In this document: one piece after another, positions 61,820-64,000 of the stretch
How positions within the stretch are numbered: position 1 is the stretch's first letter
How the letters are laid out: each line of letters opens with the position of its first letter
DNA from: Arcicella lustrica
GTDB lineage: Bacteria; Bacteroidota; Bacteroidia; Cytophagales; Spirosomataceae
Direction of reading: 5' to 3'
Assembly: GCF_034930985.1 (NCBI RefSeq)
Contig: NZ_JAYGIM010000001.1
Coordinates: forward strand, 62,001-126,000
Length of the DNA stretch: 64,000 bases
Notes under the pieces: model-generated
Databases searched by the model: none
The model's input: only the letters and a program-made list of their open reading frames with translations
What the model was told of the DNA's origin: nothing
Program-made: the position numbers and the translations under genes

Positions 61820-63085
61820 TTAAGCTGCTTTTTTCATTTGATGAAAAACGGTTCGTTCAAATTTTTGACGAGCATACTCAAGTGAAATTTTAAATTCTTT
61901 GATTTCTGTTTGTGAAGGAAGTTCAAACATGGCATCTGTAATGATTGATTCACAGATAGAACGCAAACCTCTTGCTCCGAGTTTATATTCCATTGCTTGG
62001 CTAACGATGTACTCTAATGCTGGCTTTTCAAATTCTAAATCAATACCTTCCATTTTGAATAATTTATGGTATTGTTTAGTAATAGCATTTTTAGGTTCTG
62101 TTAAAATCGAAAGTAATGTTTCGTGGTCGAGTGGATCTAAGTAAGTAACTACTGGCAAACGACCTAATAATTCAGGAATTAAACCAAATGATTTCAAATC
62201 TTGAGAAGTAACAAATTTCATTACATTCTCATCTTCAAACATATCCAAGAAAGTATCGTCTGAACTAAAACCAATTGGACGAGTATTTAAGCGTTTTGAA
62301 ATATGACGCTTGATACCATCGAAAGCACCACCACAAATAAAGAGAATATTTTCGGTATTTACCGCAATCATTTTTTGGTCTGGGTGTTTTCTGCCACCTT
62401 GAGGAGGACAATTTACCACCGCACCTTCTAATAATTTCAATAAAGCTTGCTGAACGCCTTCGCCCGAAACATCACGAGTAATAGATGGATTATCAGATTT
62501 ACGAGCGATTTTATCAATTTCATCAATAAATACAATGCCCATTTCTGCTTTTTCTACATCATAATCAGCCGCTTGGAGTAAACGGGTTAAGATACTTTCT
62601 ACATCTTCACCCACATAACCTGCTTCGGTAATTACGGTAGCATCGGCAATGCAAAAAGGTACTTCTAACATTCTAGCAATGGTTTTTGCCATGTATGTTT
62701 TTCCAGTTCCAGTTTCACCAACCATGATGATATTTGATTTTTCAATCTGGATATCGTCTTGTATTGTTTTGGTATCATGTTGCATCAAACGTTTGTAATG
62801 ATTGTAAACTGCAACACAAAGATGTTTTTTCGCTTCAAACTGACCAATTACGTATTGATCAATATACTTTTTCATTTCAATGGGTTTCACCAAATTGAAT
62901 TTTGGTGCTGGTGCTTTGCTATTTTTATTTTTTCTGTTTTTTTCAGGATTCAATTCTTGTTGAACTACTTGGTAAGCTTGCGTTACACATTCGTTACACA
63001 CGTGTCCATCCATACCTTCCATTAATAAAGGTACTTCATTTTGTTTTCGTCCACAAAGGACGCAATGGGCTTGCTGTTGTCTCAT
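61820..63085 (-). CDS. clpX: ClpX, ATPase subunit of ClpXP
   Basis: 421 aa from the ATG at 63085 (MRQQQAHCVLCG; 425 aa from 63097, also possible). N-terminal zinc-binding domain with C..C (CVLCGRKQ) and CNECV. AAA+ domain: Walker A MVGETGTGKTYMAKT, Walker B GIVFIDEIDKIARKSD, and the ClpP-docking loop around IGFSSDD (IGF). The C-terminal domain ends in FERTVFHQMKKAA. It unfolds proteins for ClpP. It is downstream of clpP on the same strand, as is usual. Confidence 0.97.
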   Translation of the reverse strand: MRQQQAHCVLCGRKQNEVPLLMEGMDGHVCNECVTQAYQVVQQELNPEKNRKNKNSKAPAPKFNLVKPIEMKKYIDQYVIGQFEAKKHLCVAVYNHYKRLMQHDTKTIQDDIQIEKSNIIMVGETGTGKTYMAKTIARMLEVPFCIADATVITEAGYVGEDVESILTRLLQAADYDVEKAEMGIVFIDEIDKIARKSDNPSITRDVSGEGVQQALLKLLEGAVVNCPPQGGRKHPDQKMIAVNTENILFICGGAFDGIKRHISKRLNTRPIGFSSDDTFLDMFEDENVMKFVTSQDLKSFGLIPELLGRLPVVTYLDPLDHETLLSILTEPKNAITKQYHKLFKMEGIDLEFEKPALEYIVSQAMEYKLGARGLRSICESIITDAMFELPSQTEIKEFKISLEYARQKFERTVFHQMKKAA

Positions 63086-63145
63086 ATCTTTACACACAAA
63101 ATTGTGCCTTCATTATTTCCGTGGTAAAATTACTGATTTAAAAAC

Positions 63146-63187
63146 AAAAAATGCTTACTACTTCTGTGGAAGTAATAAGCATTTTTT
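63146..63187 (-). terminator. Hairpin between clpP and clpX
   Basis: AAAAAATGCTTACTACTTC pairs with GAAGTAATAAGCATTTTTT, one mismatch, loop TGTG; A/T runs on both sides. It probably stops or attenuates clpP transcription, so clpX likely also has its own promoter. Confidence 0.75.
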
Positions 63188-63226
63188 GAGTTACGCTGAT
63201 TTAATTTTACTTCTAGCAGCAAGATT

Positions 63227-63940
63227 TTATACTCTTGTCAATACTTCGTCGATTAAACCGTATTCTTTTGCTTCTTCTGCACGCATCCAGTAGTCACGAT
63301 CTGAATCTTTTTCGATTTCTTCAAATGATTTTCCAGAGTGATGAGCCAAGATTTCATATAATTCTTTACGAATTTTCACGATTTCACGAGCAGTGATTTC
63401 AATATCACGAGATTGTCCTTGCGCTCCACCTGAAGGTTGGTGAATCATAATACGTGCATGTGGCAATGCAGAACGTTTACCTGCTGTACCACCAGCCAAT
63501 AATACTGCACCCATTGAAGCCGCCAACGAAGTACAAATCGTAGAAACGTCTGGACGGATATAGTGCATTGTATCATAGATACCTAAACCTGCATATACAG
63601 AACCACCCGGAGAGTTGATGTACATCATGATGTCTTTCTTTGCATCCGTAGATTCCATAAACAACATCTGAGCAACAATGATATTCGCCATATAATCATC
63701 CACAGGAACACCCATGAAGATAATTCTATCCATGATTAAGCGTGAAAAAACATCAATCTGTGCAAAACGCATTGGGCGTTCTTCAATGATGTACTGAGTC
63801 ATATCTTCAATGAATGGACGACTAGTACCTCCGATATTATTTGCCTGATTCATGTACTGGTCAACTGCCAAACCGTTCAAACCTCTGTGGTGTACGGCGT
63901 ATTTTCTGAATTCTTCTGAACTTAATTCTTTTGGAAACAT
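63227..63940 (-). CDS. clpP: ClpP, protease subunit
   Basis: 237 aa, with a slightly long N-terminus compared with ~200 aa in E. coli. Catalytic Ser in TSLAASMGAVLLAGG (about residue 125), His in ARIMIHQPSGGAQG (about 150) and Asp further on in the DIEITAREI region. The body FMGVPVDDYMANIIVAQMLFMES and INSPGGSVYAGLGIYDTM is standard. ClpP forms a tetradecamer and works with ClpX. The gene is complete; 60 bp of upstream sequence remain in the window. Confidence 0.97.
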   Translation of the reverse strand: MFPKELSSEEFRKYAVHHRGLNGLAVDQYMNQANNIGGTSRPFIEDMTQYIIEERPMRFAQIDVFSRLIMDRIIFMGVPVDDYMANIIVAQMLFMESTDAKKDIMMYINSPGGSVYAGLGIYDTMHYIRPDVSTICTSLAASMGAVLLAGGTAGKRSALPHARIMIHQPSGGAQGQSRDIEITAREIVKIRKELYEILAHHSGKSFEEIEKDSDRDYWMRAEEAKEYGLIDEVLTRV

Positions 63941-64000
63941 AACGGTATTTTATAAAATTGAAAATATGTCGGTTGGTAAATTAAATCAAATAAACCATTT

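Overview
The window comes from a low-GC member of the Bacteroidota, most likely a Cytophagales-type bacterium. The evidence is a type IX secretion (CHU_C) sorting domain, BatA-type and FadL-type proteins, genes without Shine-Dalgarno sequences, and promoters of the Bacteroidota form TTG-N19-TAnnTTTG (seen before greA, before a small RNA candidate and before the orphan FecR-like gene). The genus cannot be fixed from the sequence alone. No tRNA, rRNA, CRISPR array, transposase or prophage gene was found.

Layout. 1-1.4 kb: 3' part of a sulfite-oxidase-like molybdoenzyme plus a monohaem cytochrome c. 1.4-5.7 kb: fmt, a small-RNA/leader candidate, greA and a BatA/VWA membrane protein. 6-15 kb: a signalling block with three receiver-domain proteins and two very large PAS histidine kinases. 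15.4-19.6 kb: secreted glycoside-hydrolase-like and CBM9-like proteins and a large T9SS cargo protein. 19.9-22.6 kb: GMC oxidoreductase and sugar isomerase. 23.5-30.2 kb: fba, rplS, a FadL-like porin, an aromatic low-complexity lipoprotein and proS. 30.9-33.5 kb: a tandem pair of membrane-bound AraC regulators. 33.9-39 kb: folP, mlaE, an SDR, a lipoprotein and a PpiD-like chaperone. 39.4-42.7 kb: an accessory island with an orphan FecR-N protein, a 21-bp tandem array, a helical protein of unknown family (called NRK here for its NRKxQGKK motif) and an ATPase/TOPRIM pair that looks like phage defence. 42.8-49.4 kb: an arginine cluster (GNAT-argG-argC-argD) interrupted by a broken vapC and headed by an arginine-rich leader peptide. 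49.8-55.6 kb: aat, proB, aroK, DoxX-like, DUF1599 and PH-domain genes. 55.8-56.9 kb: a second 21-bp array with a second NRK protein. 57-64 kb: DUF5694, GNAT, a three-gene membrane/coiled-coil set, clpX and clpP.

The strongest candidate for something undescribed is the pair of unlinked loci at 39.7-40.7 and 55.8-56.9 kb. Each has a ~245-aa paralogous protein followed, directly after its stop codon, by a gene-free array of exactly 21-bp units (11 and 14 units, no indels). In both arrays the units fall into two subtypes that tend to alternate, and the subtype cores look alike between loci although the rest of the unit differs. A strict 21-bp pitch equals two turns of B-DNA, which suggests a protein-DNA array rather than a coding repeat. 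The second strongest is the Arg-rich leader peptide upstream of the arginine cluster, which suggests ribosome-mediated attenuation.
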